Of a stretch of 64,000 nucleotides of DNA, positions 21,165 through 31,444 are shown piece by piece. Source of the stretch: Parasulfuritortus cantonensis. GTDB lineage: Bacteria; Pseudomonadota; Gammaproteobacteria; Burkholderiales; Thiobacillaceae. The DNA is taken from positions 1-64,000 of the forward strand of contig NZ_SJZB01000013.1 of NCBI RefSeq assembly GCF_004337445.1, in the 5' to 3' direction. The position numbers were made by a program, and so were the translations under genes. How positions within the stretch are numbered: the stretch's first letter is position 1; each line of letters begins with the position of its first letter. Below the pieces are notes generated by a model. That model was not told the origin of the DNA, made no database searches, and was given only the letters and a program-made list of their open reading frames with translations.

Positions 21165-21373
21165 GCCGGCGCCTGGCACGGCGCCGCGCCGGGCGATGGC
21201 GAGGTGGCCCGGCGGGAACGGAACTTGCCGGCGCCGGCGACGTCCATGTGGTTGGCAATATTTGCAAAATCCTGCATATTCAGGATGCATGTATCCGGCG
21301 ATAGGTTAAAATCCCGGTCCCGCGGGTCGCGTCGCGACTTGCGCAATTGAATTGATTCATAAGGAATAACGCC
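21165..21373 (+). promoter_or_regulatory. Leader/promoter region of hfq with an inverted repeat
   Basis: This 209-base gap is the first sizeable break since hisS. It becomes AT-richer toward 21255-21360 and holds an inverted repeat TCCTG-N6-CAGGA (21270-21285), which could be an operator. A TTAAAAT near 21305-21311 could be a -10 element, but no clear -35 is seen. An AAGGAA ribosome site precedes the hfq ATG. The promoter call rests on position and composition only. Confidence 0.4.
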
Positions 21374-21607
21374 ATGAGCAAAGGGCAGCAGTTACAAGAC
21401 CCGTTTTTGAACGCACTGCGCCAGGAGCAGGTGCAGGTTTCCGTTTATCTTGTGAACGGCATCAAGTTGCAGGGCTATATCGACAGCTATGACCAGTACG
21501 TCGTGCTGCTCAAGAATGCCGTGACCCAGATGGTCTACAAGCACGCCATCTCCACCGTGGTGCCGGCACGCGCCGTCGCCTACCGTCAGCCGGGCGAGGA
21601 AGACTGA
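21374..21607 (+). CDS. hfq: RNA chaperone Hfq
   Basis: The 77-residue Sm-like protein forms a hexamer that pairs small RNAs with mRNAs. Both Sm motifs are present: [27 protein letters not shown] and the [13 protein letters not shown]-binding motif. The C-terminal tail after residue 66 is very short (AYRQPGEED), as in many betaproteobacteria. It is followed by hflX, hflK and hflC, the classical hfq operon. Confidence 0.98.
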   Translation: MSKGQQLQDPFLNALRQEQVQVSVYLVNGIKLQGYIDSYDQYVVLLKNAVTQMVYKHAISTVVPARAVAYRQPGEED

Positions 21608-21705
21608 GCGTCCCCGCCTGCGTTGCCCGCCCGCCTGGCGGCCCAGCCCTCCCGTTTCCGGCAGGCAGGCCGGCGCCGGCCCCCGGGCACCCGAATTGAA
21701 CCTCG

Positions 21706-22866
21706 ATGTTTGATCGTCCGCAGACGTCCGATGCCACCGGACGCGGGTTGTCCGTGGTCCTGGCCAGCGTCAACTTCGGCGACCCCGAGTACGCCGACAG
21801 CCTGGCCGAACTCAAACTGCTCGCCGGCGGCGCCGGCCTGGCCGTCGCCGAGGTTGTGCAGGGCCGCCGCGAGCGTCCGGACGCCGCCTTGTTCGTCGGC
21901 AGCGGCAAGGCCGACGAGATCGCCGAGGCGGCCCGGGCGACCGAGTCCAGCCTGGTGATCTTCAACCACGAACTCTCGCCGGTACAGGAGCGCAACCTGG
22001 AACGGCGCATCCAGTGCCGGGTGCTCGACCGCACCGCCCTGATCCTGGAAATATTCGCCCAGCGTGCCCGCTCCAACGAGGGCAAGCTGCAGGTCGAACT
22101 GGCCCAGTTGCGCCACTACGCCACCCGCCTGGTGCGCGGCTGGAGCCACCTGGAGCGCCAGAAGGGCGGCATCGGCATGCGCGGCGGTCCGGGCGAGACC
22201 CAGCTCGAGCTGGACCGCCGGATGATCAACGCCAAGATCAAGAACATCGAGGGCCGCCTGGCCAAGCTGGAGAAGAGCCGTGCCCTGCAACGGCGGGCCC
22301 GCCAGCGCGGCGGCGCGCTCTCGGTCTCCCTGGTCGGCTACACGAACGCCGGCAAGTCGACCCTGTTCAACACCCTGACCCGTGCCAAGGTGTACGCCGC
22401 CGACCAGCTGTTCGCCACCCTCGACACCACCTCGCGCAAACTCTGGCTGCCGGACGTCGGCCAGGTGGTGCTGTCCGACACGGTGGGTTTCATCACCCAT
22501 CTGCCGCACACCCTGGTGGCCGCCTTCCACGCCACCCTGGAGGAGACCGCCAAGGCGGACCTGCTCCTGCACGTGGTCGACTCGGCGAGCCCGAACCGGG
22601 ATCGCCAGGTCGAGGAGGTCGACAAGGTGCTGGACGAGATCGGCGCCCACGAAGTGCCGCGCATCGTGGTCATGAACAAGATCGACCTGACCGGTGTGGA
22701 GCCGGCGGTCGCGCTGGACGAGTGTGGTAACATTTCGCGCGTGTCGCTGAGCGCCAGAACGGGCGCCGGCATCGATCTGCTGCGGCAGGCACTGGTGCAA
22801 TTCGCCCAGGACCGGCGCGGGCCGGAATCACAACAAACTGAAATCGGACAAGATGGCTTGGAATGA
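21706..22866 (+). CDS. hflX: Ribosome-associated GTPase HflX
   Basis: This 386-residue GTPase splits stalled or heat-damaged ribosomes. The N-terminal HflX domain (VQGRRERPDAALFVGSGKADEI, NHELSPVQERNLER) is followed by the linker motif GGIGMRGGPGETQLE and the G domain, with GYTNAGKSTLFN near residue 210, DTVGFI and NKID. The start ATG 21706 (MFDRPQ) fits the family length. The 98-base gap after hfq contains no gene. Its end overlaps hflK by 14 bases. Confidence 0.95.
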   Translation: MFDRPQTSDATGRGLSVVLASVNFGDPEYADSLAELKLLAGGAGLAVAEVVQGRRERPDAALFVGSGKADEIAEAARATESSLVIFNHELSPVQERNLERRIQCRVLDRTALILEIFAQRARSNEGKLQVELAQLRHYATRLVRGWSHLERQKGGIGMRGGPGETQLELDRRMINAKIKNIEGRLAKLEKSRALQRRARQRGGALSVSLVGYTNAGKSTLFNTLTRAKVYAADQLFATLDTTSRKLWLPDVGQVVLSDTVGFITHLPHTLVAAFHATLEETAKADLLLHVVDSASPNRDRQVEEVDKVLDEIGAHEVPRIVVMNKIDLTGVEPAVALDECGNISRVSLSARTGAGIDLLRQALVQFAQDRRGPESQQTEIGQDGLE

Positions 22867-24049
22867 TCCCCAGTGGGGTAACGACCGGGGCGGTGGCAAT
22901 GGTGGTCCGCCCGACCTGGACGAGCTTTGGCGGCGCTTCAACCAGCGCCTGAACGGCCTGTTTGGCGGCAAGCAGGGTGGCGGCAACGTCAACGGCAGCG
23001 GCGGTCGCGGCGCGGCGAACTTCCATGTCCCGGGCGGCGCCGGCCTGTTGCTGATCTTGGCGGTCATGGTCTGGCTGGCCTCCGGGTTCTACATCGTCGA
23101 TACCGGGCAACGCGGTGTCGTCCTGCGCTTCGGCAAGTACGTCGAGACGACCCAGCCGGGTCCGCGCTGGCATCTGCCGTATCCGTTCGAGTCCGCCGAG
23201 GTGGTCAACGTCGAGCAGGTGCGTACCGTCGAGGTGGGCTACCGGGGCGGCGGCGGCAAGAACCTGTCCGAATCCCTCATGCTGACCGACGACGAGAACA
23301 TCATCGACCTGCAGCTTTCCGTGCAATACACCCTGAAGAGCCCGGAAGACTGGCTGTTCATGAACCGCGATCCCGAGGAGACCGTCAAGCAGGCGGCCGA
23401 GACCGCGATCCGCGAGATCGTCGGCAAGAACAAGATGGACTTCGTCCTCTACGAGGGCCGCGCCGAGGTGACCGACCGGGCCAGCAAGCTGATGCAGAAC
23501 ATCCTCGACCGCTACAAGACCGGTGTCGCGATCAGCAAGGTCAACCTGCAGAACGCCCAGCCGCCCGAACAGGTGCAGGCGGCCTTCGACGACGCCGTCA
23601 AGGCCGGCCAGGACCGCGAGCGCCTGAAGAACGAGGGCCAGGCCTACGCCAACGACGTCATCCCGAAGGCCAAGGGCGTCGCCGCGCGCCTGAACCAGGA
23701 AGCCCTCGGCTACCAGCAGAAGGTGGTTGCCGACGCCCAGGGCGAGGCCGACCGTTTCAGCAAGATCGCCGTGGAGTACGCCAAGGCACCCCAGGTGACC
23801 CGCGAGCGCATGTACCAGGATGCCATGCAACAGGTGATGAGCAACACGACCAAGGTCCTGGTCGACGACAAGCAGGGCGGCAACCTGCTCTATCTGCCCC
23901 TCGACAAGCTGATGCAGGCGGCCGGAGCCGCGTCCGCCCAGGCGGCCACGCCGGCCACCCCGGCGGCCACGACCAGTGCCCCGGCGGCCGATACCGACCC
24001 GCGCAACCGGGATCTCTTCCGCGGACGTGATCGGGAGGCCCGGCCATGA
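22853..24049 (+). CDS. hflK: FtsH protease modulator HflK
   Basis: The 398-residue membrane protein has a glycine-rich cytoplasmic N-terminus (MAWNDPQWGNDRGGGNGG), one transmembrane segment (about residues 61-80) and a periplasmic SPFH/band-7 domain (YIVDTGQRGVVLRFGKY). With HflC it encloses FtsH hexamers in a cage and limits membrane-protein degradation. The Ala/Pro/Thr-rich end (about residues 355-385) is low complexity. It overlaps hflX before and hflC after (ATGA). Confidence 0.96.
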   Translation: MAWNDPQWGNDRGGGNGGPPDLDELWRRFNQRLNGLFGGKQGGGNVNGSGGRGAANFHVPGGAGLLLILAVMVWLASGFYIVDTGQRGVVLRFGKYVETTQPGPRWHLPYPFESAEVVNVEQVRTVEVGYRGGGGKNLSESLMLTDDENIIDLQLSVQYTLKSPEDWLFMNRDPEETVKQAAETAIREIVGKNKMDFVLYEGRAEVTDRASKLMQNILDRYKTGVAISKVNLQNAQPPEQVQAAFDDAVKAGQDRERLKNEGQAYANDVIPKAKGVAARLNQEALGYQQKVVADAQGEADRFSKIAVEYAKAPQVTRERMYQDAMQQVMSNTTKVLVDDKQGGNLLYLPLDKLMQAAGAASAQAATPATPAATTSAPAADTDPRNRDLFRGRDREARP

Positions 24050-24921
24050 AACTGCTCGGCAGCCTGATCGTTCCCATCGTCCTCGCCCTGGTGCTGCTGT
24101 CGCTGTCGATCTTCACGGTCGACCAGCGCCAGGCGGCCATCGTCTTCCAGCTCGGCGAGGTGGTCAGCATCAAGCGCGAACCGGGGCTCTACTTCAAGTT
24201 GCCCCTGGTGCAGAACGTGCGCTGGTTCGATACCCGCATCCTGACCCTGGACGCGGTCGATCCGGAGCGCTTCCTCACCTCGGAGAAGAAGAACGTCCTG
24301 GTCGACTACTTCGTCAAGTGGCGCATCTTCGACGTCCAGAAGTTCTACGTCAGCTTCGCCGGCGACGAACAGCGCGCCCTCAACCGCCTGGCGCAGACGA
24401 TCAACGACGGCATGCGCGCCGAGTTCGGCAAGCGGACGGTGCATGACGTGGTGTCGGGCGAACGCGACGACATCATGGAGAAGCTGCGTGCCTCGGCCGA
24501 CCAGGATGCCCGCCGGTTCGGCGTCCAGGTCATGGACGTGCGCATCAAGCGGGTCGAGCTGCCCACCGAGGTGAGCGATTCGGTCTACCGGCGCATGGAG
24601 GCGGAACGGAAACGGGTCGCCAACGAGCAGCGCTCGACCGGCGCGGCCGAAGCCGAGCAGATCAAGGCCGACGCCGACAAGCAGCGCGAGGTGATCATCG
24701 CCGAGGCCTATCGCGACGCCCAGAAGATCAAGGGCGACGGCGACGCCAAGGCCACCGCCATCTACGCCGCCGCCTACACCAAGAACCCGGAGTTCTATGC
24801 CTTCTATCGCAGCATGGAGGCCTACAAAGCCAGCTTCAGGGACAAGACCGACGTCCTCGTGCTGCAGCCGAATTCCGATTTCTTCCGCTACATGAAGTCG
24901 CCCCGTGGCAGCAGCAAGTGA
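24046..24921 (+). CDS. hflC: FtsH protease modulator HflC
   Basis: This 291-residue partner of HflK has an N-terminal membrane anchor (LIVPIVLALVLLSLSIFTV) and a band-7 domain (VDQRQAAIVFQLGEVVSIKREPGLYFK, FDTRILTLDA). The coiled helix with many Glu, Ala and Arg follows (RRMEAERKRVANEQRSTGAAEAEQ). It forms alternating HflK-HflC assemblies around FtsH. The ATG overlaps the hflK TGA and the stop overlaps the next GTG. Confidence 0.96.
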   Translation: MKLLGSLIVPIVLALVLLSLSIFTVDQRQAAIVFQLGEVVSIKREPGLYFKLPLVQNVRWFDTRILTLDAVDPERFLTSEKKNVLVDYFVKWRIFDVQKFYVSFAGDEQRALNRLAQTINDGMRAEFGKRTVHDVVSGERDDIMEKLRASADQDARRFGVQVMDVRIKRVELPTEVSDSVYRRMEAERKRVANEQRSTGAAEAEQIKADADKQREVIIAEAYRDAQKIKGDGDAKATAIYAAAYTKNPEFYAFYRSMEAYKASFRDKTDVLVLQPNSDFFRYMKSPRGSSK

Positions 24922-25109
24922 ACCTGGGCGACATCTTCGTGCCCGCGCTGGCACTGATGCTGGTGCTGGAAGGCGTCCTGCCCTTCCTGGCTCCGGCCAC
25001 CTGGCGTGAGGCCTTTGTCCGCATGACCGCCCTGCGGGACGGCCAGATCCGCTTCATGGGTCTGGCGTCCATGCTGAGCGGCCTGTTTCTGCTCCTGATT
25101 ACCCGATGA
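24918..25109 (+). CDS. DUF2065 small membrane protein
   Basis: This 63-residue protein has two hydrophobic helices (about residues 5-25 and 46-61) around a conserved loop (PFLAPATWREAFVRMTALRDGQIRFMGL), typical of DUF2065 (YjeT-like) proteins that sit after hflC in many proteobacteria. The function is unknown. The inner-membrane location and position suggest a role near the HflKC-FtsH complex, which is inference. It uses a GTG start overlapping the hflC stop, and its end overlaps hisZ (ATGA). Confidence 0.88.
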   Translation: MNLGDIFVPALALMLVLEGVLPFLAPATWREAFVRMTALRDGQIRFMGLASMLSGLFLLLITR

Positions 25110-26257
25110 CGCACGCCTGGCTACTGCCCGAATACATCGAAGACATCCTGCCGCCCTATGCGCGCCAGGCCGAGATGCTGCGCCGCCGCCTGCTCGACCT
25201 GCTCGACGGCTACGGTTACGAACTGGTCTGTCCGCCCATGATCGAGTACCTCGAATCGCTCCTCACCGGCGCGGCGGGCGACCTCGACCTGAAGACCTTC
25301 AAGATGGTGGACGGCCTGTCCGGCCGCATGATGGGCCTGCGCGCCGACATCACGCCGCAGGCCGCCCGTATCGACGCCCACCTGCTCAACCGCCAGGGCG
25401 TCACCCGCCTGTGTTACGCGGGGCCCGTGCTGCATGCCCGGCCCGAAGGCCTGGCCGGATCGCGCGAGCCCTACCAGCTCGGTGCGGAACTGTTCGGCCA
25501 TGCCGGCCTCGAGGCGGACCGCGAGATACTCCAGCTGCTGGTTGCGGCCCTGGCGGCGACCGGCCTGCCGGAGGTCCGCATCAGCCTCGGCCACGTCGGC
25601 CTGTTCCGGGCCCTGAGTGCCGCAGCCGGGGTGTCCGCCGAGGTGGAACGGCCGTTGTTCCGCGCCCTGCGTGCCAAGGATGCGCCGACCCTGGCGCAGT
25701 TGACCGAGGGGCTGGCCGGGCACTGGCGGGCCGCCTTCCTGCGCTTGCCCGAGCTGTACGGCGACGTCTCGGTGCTCGCCGCGGCACGGGCCGAGCTGCC
25801 TGACCTGCCCGGCGTCGTCCGCGCCCTCGACGACCTCGAGGCGCTGCTGGCCGTGGACGGCGGCCGCGGCCTGGCCGTCGACCTTTCCGACCTGCGCGGA
25901 TTCGGCTACCACACCGGCGCGGTGTTCGCCGCCTACGTCGGCGGCCAGGCCCAGTCGGTCGCCCTGGGCGGCCGCTACGACAACACCGGCGCGGTGTTCG
26001 GGCGCAGCCGTCCGGCGACCGGCTTCAGCCTGGACCTGCGCCGCATCCTGAACAGCCTGCCTGAACCGGCCGCCCGGCCCGGAATCCTGGCGCCGCTCGG
26101 CGGCGACGCCGCGTTGGCCGGTCGCGTCGCCGAGTTGCGCGCGGCCGGCGAGCGGGTGGTGACCGAATTCCCGGGCCAGGCCGGCACGGGCGCTGACCTG
26201 GGCTGCGACCGAAAACTGGTGCGCGAGGCGGGCGCCTGGACCATCATTCCTTTGTAA
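25106..26257 (+). CDS. hisZ: ATP phosphoribosyltransferase regulatory subunit HisZ
   Basis: The 383-residue protein is a catalytically inactive relative of histidyl-tRNA synthetase that forms a complex with short-form HisG and provides histidine feedback control in the first step of histidine synthesis. Visible blocks are LLPEYIEDILPPYARQAEMLR, MMGLRADITPQAARIDAHL, YHTGAVFAAYVGG and ALGGRYDNTGAVFGRSRPATGFSLDLRRI. Its place between hflC-DUF2065 and purA is the usual betaproteobacterial one. Its presence implies a short HisG elsewhere in the genome. Confidence 0.94.
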   Translation: MTHAWLLPEYIEDILPPYARQAEMLRRRLLDLLDGYGYELVCPPMIEYLESLLTGAAGDLDLKTFKMVDGLSGRMMGLRADITPQAARIDAHLLNRQGVTRLCYAGPVLHARPEGLAGSREPYQLGAELFGHAGLEADREILQLLVAALAATGLPEVRISLGHVGLFRALSAAAGVSAEVERPLFRALRAKDAPTLAQLTEGLAGHWRAAFLRLPELYGDVSVLAAARAELPDLPGVVRALDDLEALLAVDGGRGLAVDLSDLRGFGYHTGAVFAAYVGGQAQSVALGGRYDNTGAVFGRSRPATGFSLDLRRILNSLPEPAARPGILAPLGGDAALAGRVAELRAAGERVVTEFPGQAGTGADLGCDRKLVREAGAWTIIPL

Positions 26258-26267
26258 CCAAACCTGA

Positions 26268-27572
<1,305 letters not shown>

Positions 27573-27793
27573 CCGCCCCCGGCCGGCCGGTGCAATGCCG
27601 GCTGGCTGCGCAATGATGCCGGACTGGCTCCGGCGTTCTCCCGTCTGCACCGGCCATCCATCCGGCCGGCGTCCTGGCGGTGGCGGCAGGACAACAAAAC
27701 CAAGGTCGCCGCTATTCCCGTGCCGCGGGAGATAAGATTTGTAATAAAACTGGCATTATCATAAAAAATTAATAATCCAACGCGCGGCGAATC

Positions 27794-28972
27794 ATGAGCG
27801 AATTCATAGGGAGAATGGCCGGCCGGTTGAGCGTGCTGTCCGCCATGCTGGTCAGCGCCGGTGTCTGGGCCGACGACGCGGACGTCTTCAACCTCTATGC
27901 CGACGCCGGCTACACCTACGACAGCAACCTGTTCCGGGTGGACGACGGGGCGGCCCTGCCGTGGGGCAAGAAGTCGGACAACGTCCTGACCGCCGACGTC
28001 GGGGTCAGCATCGACAAACCGTTCAGCCAGCAGCGCTTCAGGCTGGACGCCTCGGTCGGACGCAATCGCTACAGCAACCACAGCTTTCTCGACTACGACA
28101 GCTTCCAATACAGTGGCCGCTTGGACTGGCACGTCAGTCCGCGCATCTCCGGCGTGGCCAGTTCGGACCGCACCGAGGCCTTGGTCGGCTTCGACGCCAA
28201 GAACGATTTCAACCGCACGGTCCGCACCCGCACCAACAACCGCTTCGAGGCCGATTTCCACGTCGTCAGCCGTTGGCACGCGCTCGCCGGCTACCTCCAG
28301 GAAAAGCAGTCGGACAGCTACAACGACGTCAGCCAGGATCGCGACTTCGACCTGAAGGGCTGGAGCGCCGGCCTGCGTTACGACCCGGGCTCGGGGCGCA
28401 AGCTCGAATTCCGCTACATCAGCCGGAACGGCCGCTATCGAAGCACGGTCGGCAACTTCGACCAGACCGAGTATGAGGCCCGCCTGGTCTACCCGGTCGA
28501 CGACAAGACGCGCATCGAGGCGGTGGCCGCCTATGTCGATCGCAACCACGACGACGATCCCCAGCGCGACTACGACGGTTGGCGGGCACGTGCGACCCTG
28601 ACCTGGGCGGCCACCGGGAAGCTGGGCGTGCGCGCCGAGTACGAGCGCCAGTTGCGCTCCTGGCAGGACGTCTACAGCAGCTATTACACGGCCGACAACC
28701 TCAGCGTCGGGCCTTACTGGTCGATCACGGCGAAACAGACGCTGGCGGCGAGCCTGGTCTACGGGCGCGACCAGTACGGGGGGGCGCCGAGTTCATGGGC
28801 CGGCCCGTCGCGGGACGACAAGCGCAACGCGCTGGTCTTGACCTGGTCCTGGGAACCGACCCGGACGACCGGCGTGACCGCCACGGCGCGCCGGCAGAAT
28901 CGTGACTCGAACTATCCCGGTTTCGACTACACGGACACGATGGTCGGCGTCGGCGTCCATGTCGCTTTCTAG
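27794..28972 (+). CDS. epsL: Outer-membrane beta-barrel EpsL, exosortase-B-associated polysaccharide export
   Basis: The 392-residue protein has a signal peptide (cleavage near GVWA-DDA) and then alternating amphipathic strands ending in an aromatic C-terminus (VGVGVHVAF), typical of outer-membrane barrels. The D/N-rich first part (ADAGYTYDSNLFRVDD) matches the EpsL family found next to XrtB, thought to be the outer-membrane pore for the Eps polysaccharide. The ATG at 27794 follows an AT-rich stretch (about 27730-27785) that probably contains the promoter. It opens the Eps locus. The precise role in export is inferred from family and context. Confidence 0.82.
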   Translation: MSEFIGRMAGRLSVLSAMLVSAGVWADDADVFNLYADAGYTYDSNLFRVDDGAALPWGKKSDNVLTADVGVSIDKPFSQQRFRLDASVGRNRYSNHSFLDYDSFQYSGRLDWHVSPRISGVASSDRTEALVGFDAKNDFNRTVRTRTNNRFEADFHVVSRWHALAGYLQEKQSDSYNDVSQDRDFDLKGWSAGLRYDPGSGRKLEFRYISRNGRYRSTVGNFDQTEYEARLVYPVDDKTRIEAVAAYVDRNHDDDPQRDYDGWRARATLTWAATGKLGVRAEYERQLRSWQDVYSSYYTADNLSVGPYWSITAKQTLAASLVYGRDQYGGAPSSWAGPSRDDKRNALVLTWSWEPTRTTGVTATARRQNRDSNYPGFDYTDTMVGVGVHVAF

Positions 28973-29201
28973 GTTGTCGCGCCGGGCACCGGCCTTGCCC
29001 GGGCTTGGCCGGCCCCGTCGGCATCGCTCTGCAGTCGCCGTCCGGCGCGGAAAACGACCATCGTGTGTGTCTCCCGTGCAACACAAAGAAATACGAAATA
29101 TATAAAAAATTGATAGCCTGAACGGGTCATTGATAATATTGCACCCAGTTTGGCCTAATACAGCTACCCATTACTGGTTGCTTATATAAGGAGGTTTAAT
29201 C

Positions 29202-29789
29202 ATGAAGGTCGGGAGTAAGATTTCCACGGCGCTTGCGGGCGCCGCCCTGGTGTTCGCCGCCAATGCCCACGCCTACTATGACGATCTCGACGTCATTCCG
29301 AGCGGCGAGAACACCCACAACCTGCTGTTCCCGGGAGCGTTCACCGATTACCTGCGCTTCTCGGTCGGCGAATCCTCCATCTCCCTGCTCGATGCTTCCG
29401 GGCAAGTGGTCGGCAGCGTCAACGACATGCCGAACTCGGTCAATCTCGCCGGCATGGTGCTGTTGTCGGTGAACATCGACGACCTCGCGGTCGATCTCTA
29501 TTCGGCCAGCGCGAGCACCTGCTCCTACGCCAACCAGAACTGCACGGGTACCTTGGTCGCCAGTCTGGGTAGCGGGGACAACATCAGCTTCACCACCCCC
29601 GCGCTCGACCCGGGTTACTACTTCTTCAAGGTGACCGGCAACACCACCGGGATCGCGGGCCAGTATTCCTATTCCGTCGCCGCGGTGCCGGAACCCGGCG
29701 AGTTGGCCATGATGCTGTCCGGCCTCGGCCTGCTCGGCTTCATGGTGCATCGGCGTACCACGACACAACAAGGACAACCGCGCGCCTGA
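29202..29789 (+). CDS. PEP-CTERM sorting-domain protein (first)
   Basis: The 195-residue exported protein has a signal peptide (MKVGSKISTALAGAALVFAANAHA), a beta-rich body with one Cys pair (STCSYANQNC), and a C-terminal sorting signal: VPEPGE, a hydrophobic helix (LAMMLSGLGLLGFMV) and the basic tail HRR. Exosortase is expected to cut at the PEP motif and anchor or release the protein at the surface. A strong AAGGAGG site precedes the ATG. The AT-rich upstream gap (28973-29201) suggests its own promoter. It is a likely substrate of the XrtB encoded 5 kb downstream. The body has no recognised domain. Confidence 0.85.
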   Translation: MKVGSKISTALAGAALVFAANAHAYYDDLDVIPSGENTHNLLFPGAFTDYLRFSVGESSISLLDASGQVVGSVNDMPNSVNLAGMVLLSVNIDDLAVDLYSASASTCSYANQNCTGTLVASLGSGDNISFTTPALDPGYYFFKVTGNTTGIAGQYSYSVAAVPEPGELAMMLSGLGLLGFMVHRRTTTQQGQPRA

Positions 29790-29846
29790 CCGTTCGCCCG
29801 TCCTGCTCAACGCTTTACCAACTGTAATTTACCGAGGAGTCAAAAC

Positions 29847-30344
29847 ATGAATTTTCGTAACGTGTTGTTCGGTGCCCTGCTGGGCGCCGGTGTGATGTCG
29901 GCGGGTACCGCCATGGCCACCACCTACGATGTCGACGAGACCCAGATGCTCGCCGATGTCTGGTCCATGGACGTCAGCGGCCTGAACGGTGCCTTCAGCG
30001 ATTCTTTCGTCTTCGACCTGACCGATCCGACCATGATCGACGTGAGCGCCTTGAGCCTGACCACCAAGTCCTCGCGCGTGAACAACTTCGCCGTGTCCCT
30101 GGACGGTGTCGACCAGACCGTGACCGTCGACGGCAGCTGGGCCTACGTCTTGGATACCGACACCCTGGCGGCGGGTACCCACACCCTGACCGTGACCGGC
30201 CAAGGCAACAAGGCGAACGGTGGCAGCTACAGCGTCTACCTGTCCGCCGCCCCGGTTCCGGAACCCGGCGAATGGGCCCTGATGCTGTCCGGCCTCGGCA
30301 TGCTCGGTTACATGGCCCGGCGTCGTAATAAAAGCGCCGTGTGA
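29847..30344 (+). CDS. FxDxF-type PEP-CTERM protein (second)
   Basis: The 165-residue protein has a signal peptide (MNFRNVLFGALLGAGVMSAGTAMA) and an early FSDSFVFDL segment (the FxDxF motif of a known PEP-CTERM family). A jelly-roll-like body follows (SSRVNNFAVSLDGVDQTVTVDG), then the sorting signal VPEPGEWALMLSGLGMLGYMARRR. A GAGGAG site precedes the ATG, and a perfect terminator follows the stop. It is a close companion of the first PEP-CTERM gene 57 bases upstream, and both are likely XrtB substrates of the cell surface or biofilm matrix. Confidence 0.87.
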   Translation: MNFRNVLFGALLGAGVMSAGTAMATTYDVDETQMLADVWSMDVSGLNGAFSDSFVFDLTDPTMIDVSALSLTTKSSRVNNFAVSLDGVDQTVTVDGSWAYVLDTDTLAAGTHTLTVTGQGNKANGGSYSVYLSAAPVPEPGEWALMLSGLGMLGYMARRRNKSAV

Positions 30345-30361
30345 GTGCTATAGATTCGAGG

Positions 30362-30390
30362 GCGAGGGTGCAATCCCCTCGCTTTTTTTT
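30362..30390 (+). terminator. Rho-independent terminator after the second PEP-CTERM gene
   Basis: The stem GCGAGGG (30362-30368) pairs with CCCTCGC (30376-30382) across a seven-base loop and is followed by eight T residues (30383-30390). It separates the PEP-CTERM genes from the epsD operon, so the two groups can be expressed at different levels. Confidence 0.92.
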
Positions 30391-30420
30391 GCTCACTCGA
30401 AACGCAACCGGATCAATCCA

Positions 30421-31392
30421 ATGCCTCTGATGCCCATCGTCTCCCGTCCCCACTGGGCCGGAATGTTGCTCGCCGCCTGCCTTGCCGCTGCGCTCCTGTC
30501 CGGGTGCGGTGACAAGAAGGATGGGAAGACGGCCAGCCAGGTACTGGCCAAGGTGAACGGCGACGAAATTTCCGTGCACCAGCTCAATCACGTGCTGGCC
30601 CGCCAGCCCAAGCTCGCCAATGCGCCCGAGGCCGTGCGCAAGCAGGTGCTCGACAAGCTCATCGACCGCCAACTGGCCTACCAGCAGGCGATGAAGGACG
30701 AACTCGATCGTACGCCCGAGGTGATGATGGCGATCGAGGAGGCGAAATACGACATCATCGCCGGCGCCTATCTGCGCAAGCTCTCCGCCGGCCAGGCCGC
30801 CCCGAGTCGGGAAGAGGCCGAGAAGTACTTCAACGATCATCCGGACCTGTTCGCCAAGCGCAAGATCTATCGCCTGCGCGAACTGGCCCTGCCGAACGGC
30901 CTGCCGCAGGCTGCCGACGTCAAGACGGCGGTGGCCCAGGGGCAATCGCTGGACGCGATCGCCGCCAGCCTGAAGGCCCAGAACGTCCCCTTCCAGGCTC
31001 GGATCGCCGTGCAGGCGGCCGAGCAACTGCCCATCGACGCGCTGGCGAGACTCGGCGCGGCGGGCAATGGCCAAATGGTCATGTACGAAGGGCCGCAGAC
31101 CCTTTCGCTCTACCAGGTGCTGGAATCGCAGGCCCGCCCGGTCGATCTGACCGCCGCGTTGCCGAAGATCAACGAGTATCTCGCCGCCCAGCAGGCCGCC
31201 AAGGCCGCGAGCGCGGAGATGAAGCGCTTGCGCGAGACGGCCAAGATCGAATACGTCGGCGAGCTCGGCCAGCCGGCCGAGGCGGCGGCACCCGCGCCGG
31301 CAGCCAGTCCCGCACCCGCACCCGCCCCGGCTACGCCGGACAGCGCCCTGTCCCATGACGAGGCGGCGAAGGGCGTGGCCGGATTGAAGTGA
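30421..31392 (+). CDS. epsD: EpsD-family peptidyl-prolyl cis-trans isomerase lipoprotein
   Basis: The 323-residue lipoprotein has a lipobox LSGC (Cys 29) after a hydrophobic signal. A SurA/PpiD-like N-domain follows (VLAKVNGDEISVHQLNHVLARQP, VLDKLIDRQLAYQQAM) and then a parvulin-like region. The charged, Ala/Pro-rich C-terminus is low complexity. EpsD proteins are found next to XrtB and are thought to help fold secreted Eps or PEP-CTERM components. It begins the gene run epsD-epsE-epsF-epsG-xrtB. Whether the isomerase domain is active is unclear. Confidence 0.84.
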   Translation: MPLMPIVSRPHWAGMLLAACLAAALLSGCGDKKDGKTASQVLAKVNGDEISVHQLNHVLARQPKLANAPEAVRKQVLDKLIDRQLAYQQAMKDELDRTPEVMMAIEEAKYDIIAGAYLRKLSAGQAAPSREEAEKYFNDHPDLFAKRKIYRLRELALPNGLPQAADVKTAVAQGQSLDAIAASLKAQNVPFQARIAVQAAEQLPIDALARLGAAGNGQMVMYEGPQTLSLYQVLESQARPVDLTAALPKINEYLAAQQAAKAASAEMKRLRETAKIEYVGELGQPAEAAAPAPAASPAPAPAPATPDSALSHDEAAKGVAGLK

Positions 31393-31444
31393 GGCGATGC
31401 CGGCCGCCGGTCGCGGAACGGATTGCAATAAAAAGGATATGCAC

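Noticed and set aside
29130-29165. Sigma-54-like promoter before the first PEP-CTERM gene
   Set aside because: A GG and a GC are present (TTGGCCTAATACAGC) but are nine bases apart instead of ten, and the flanking bases do not match.
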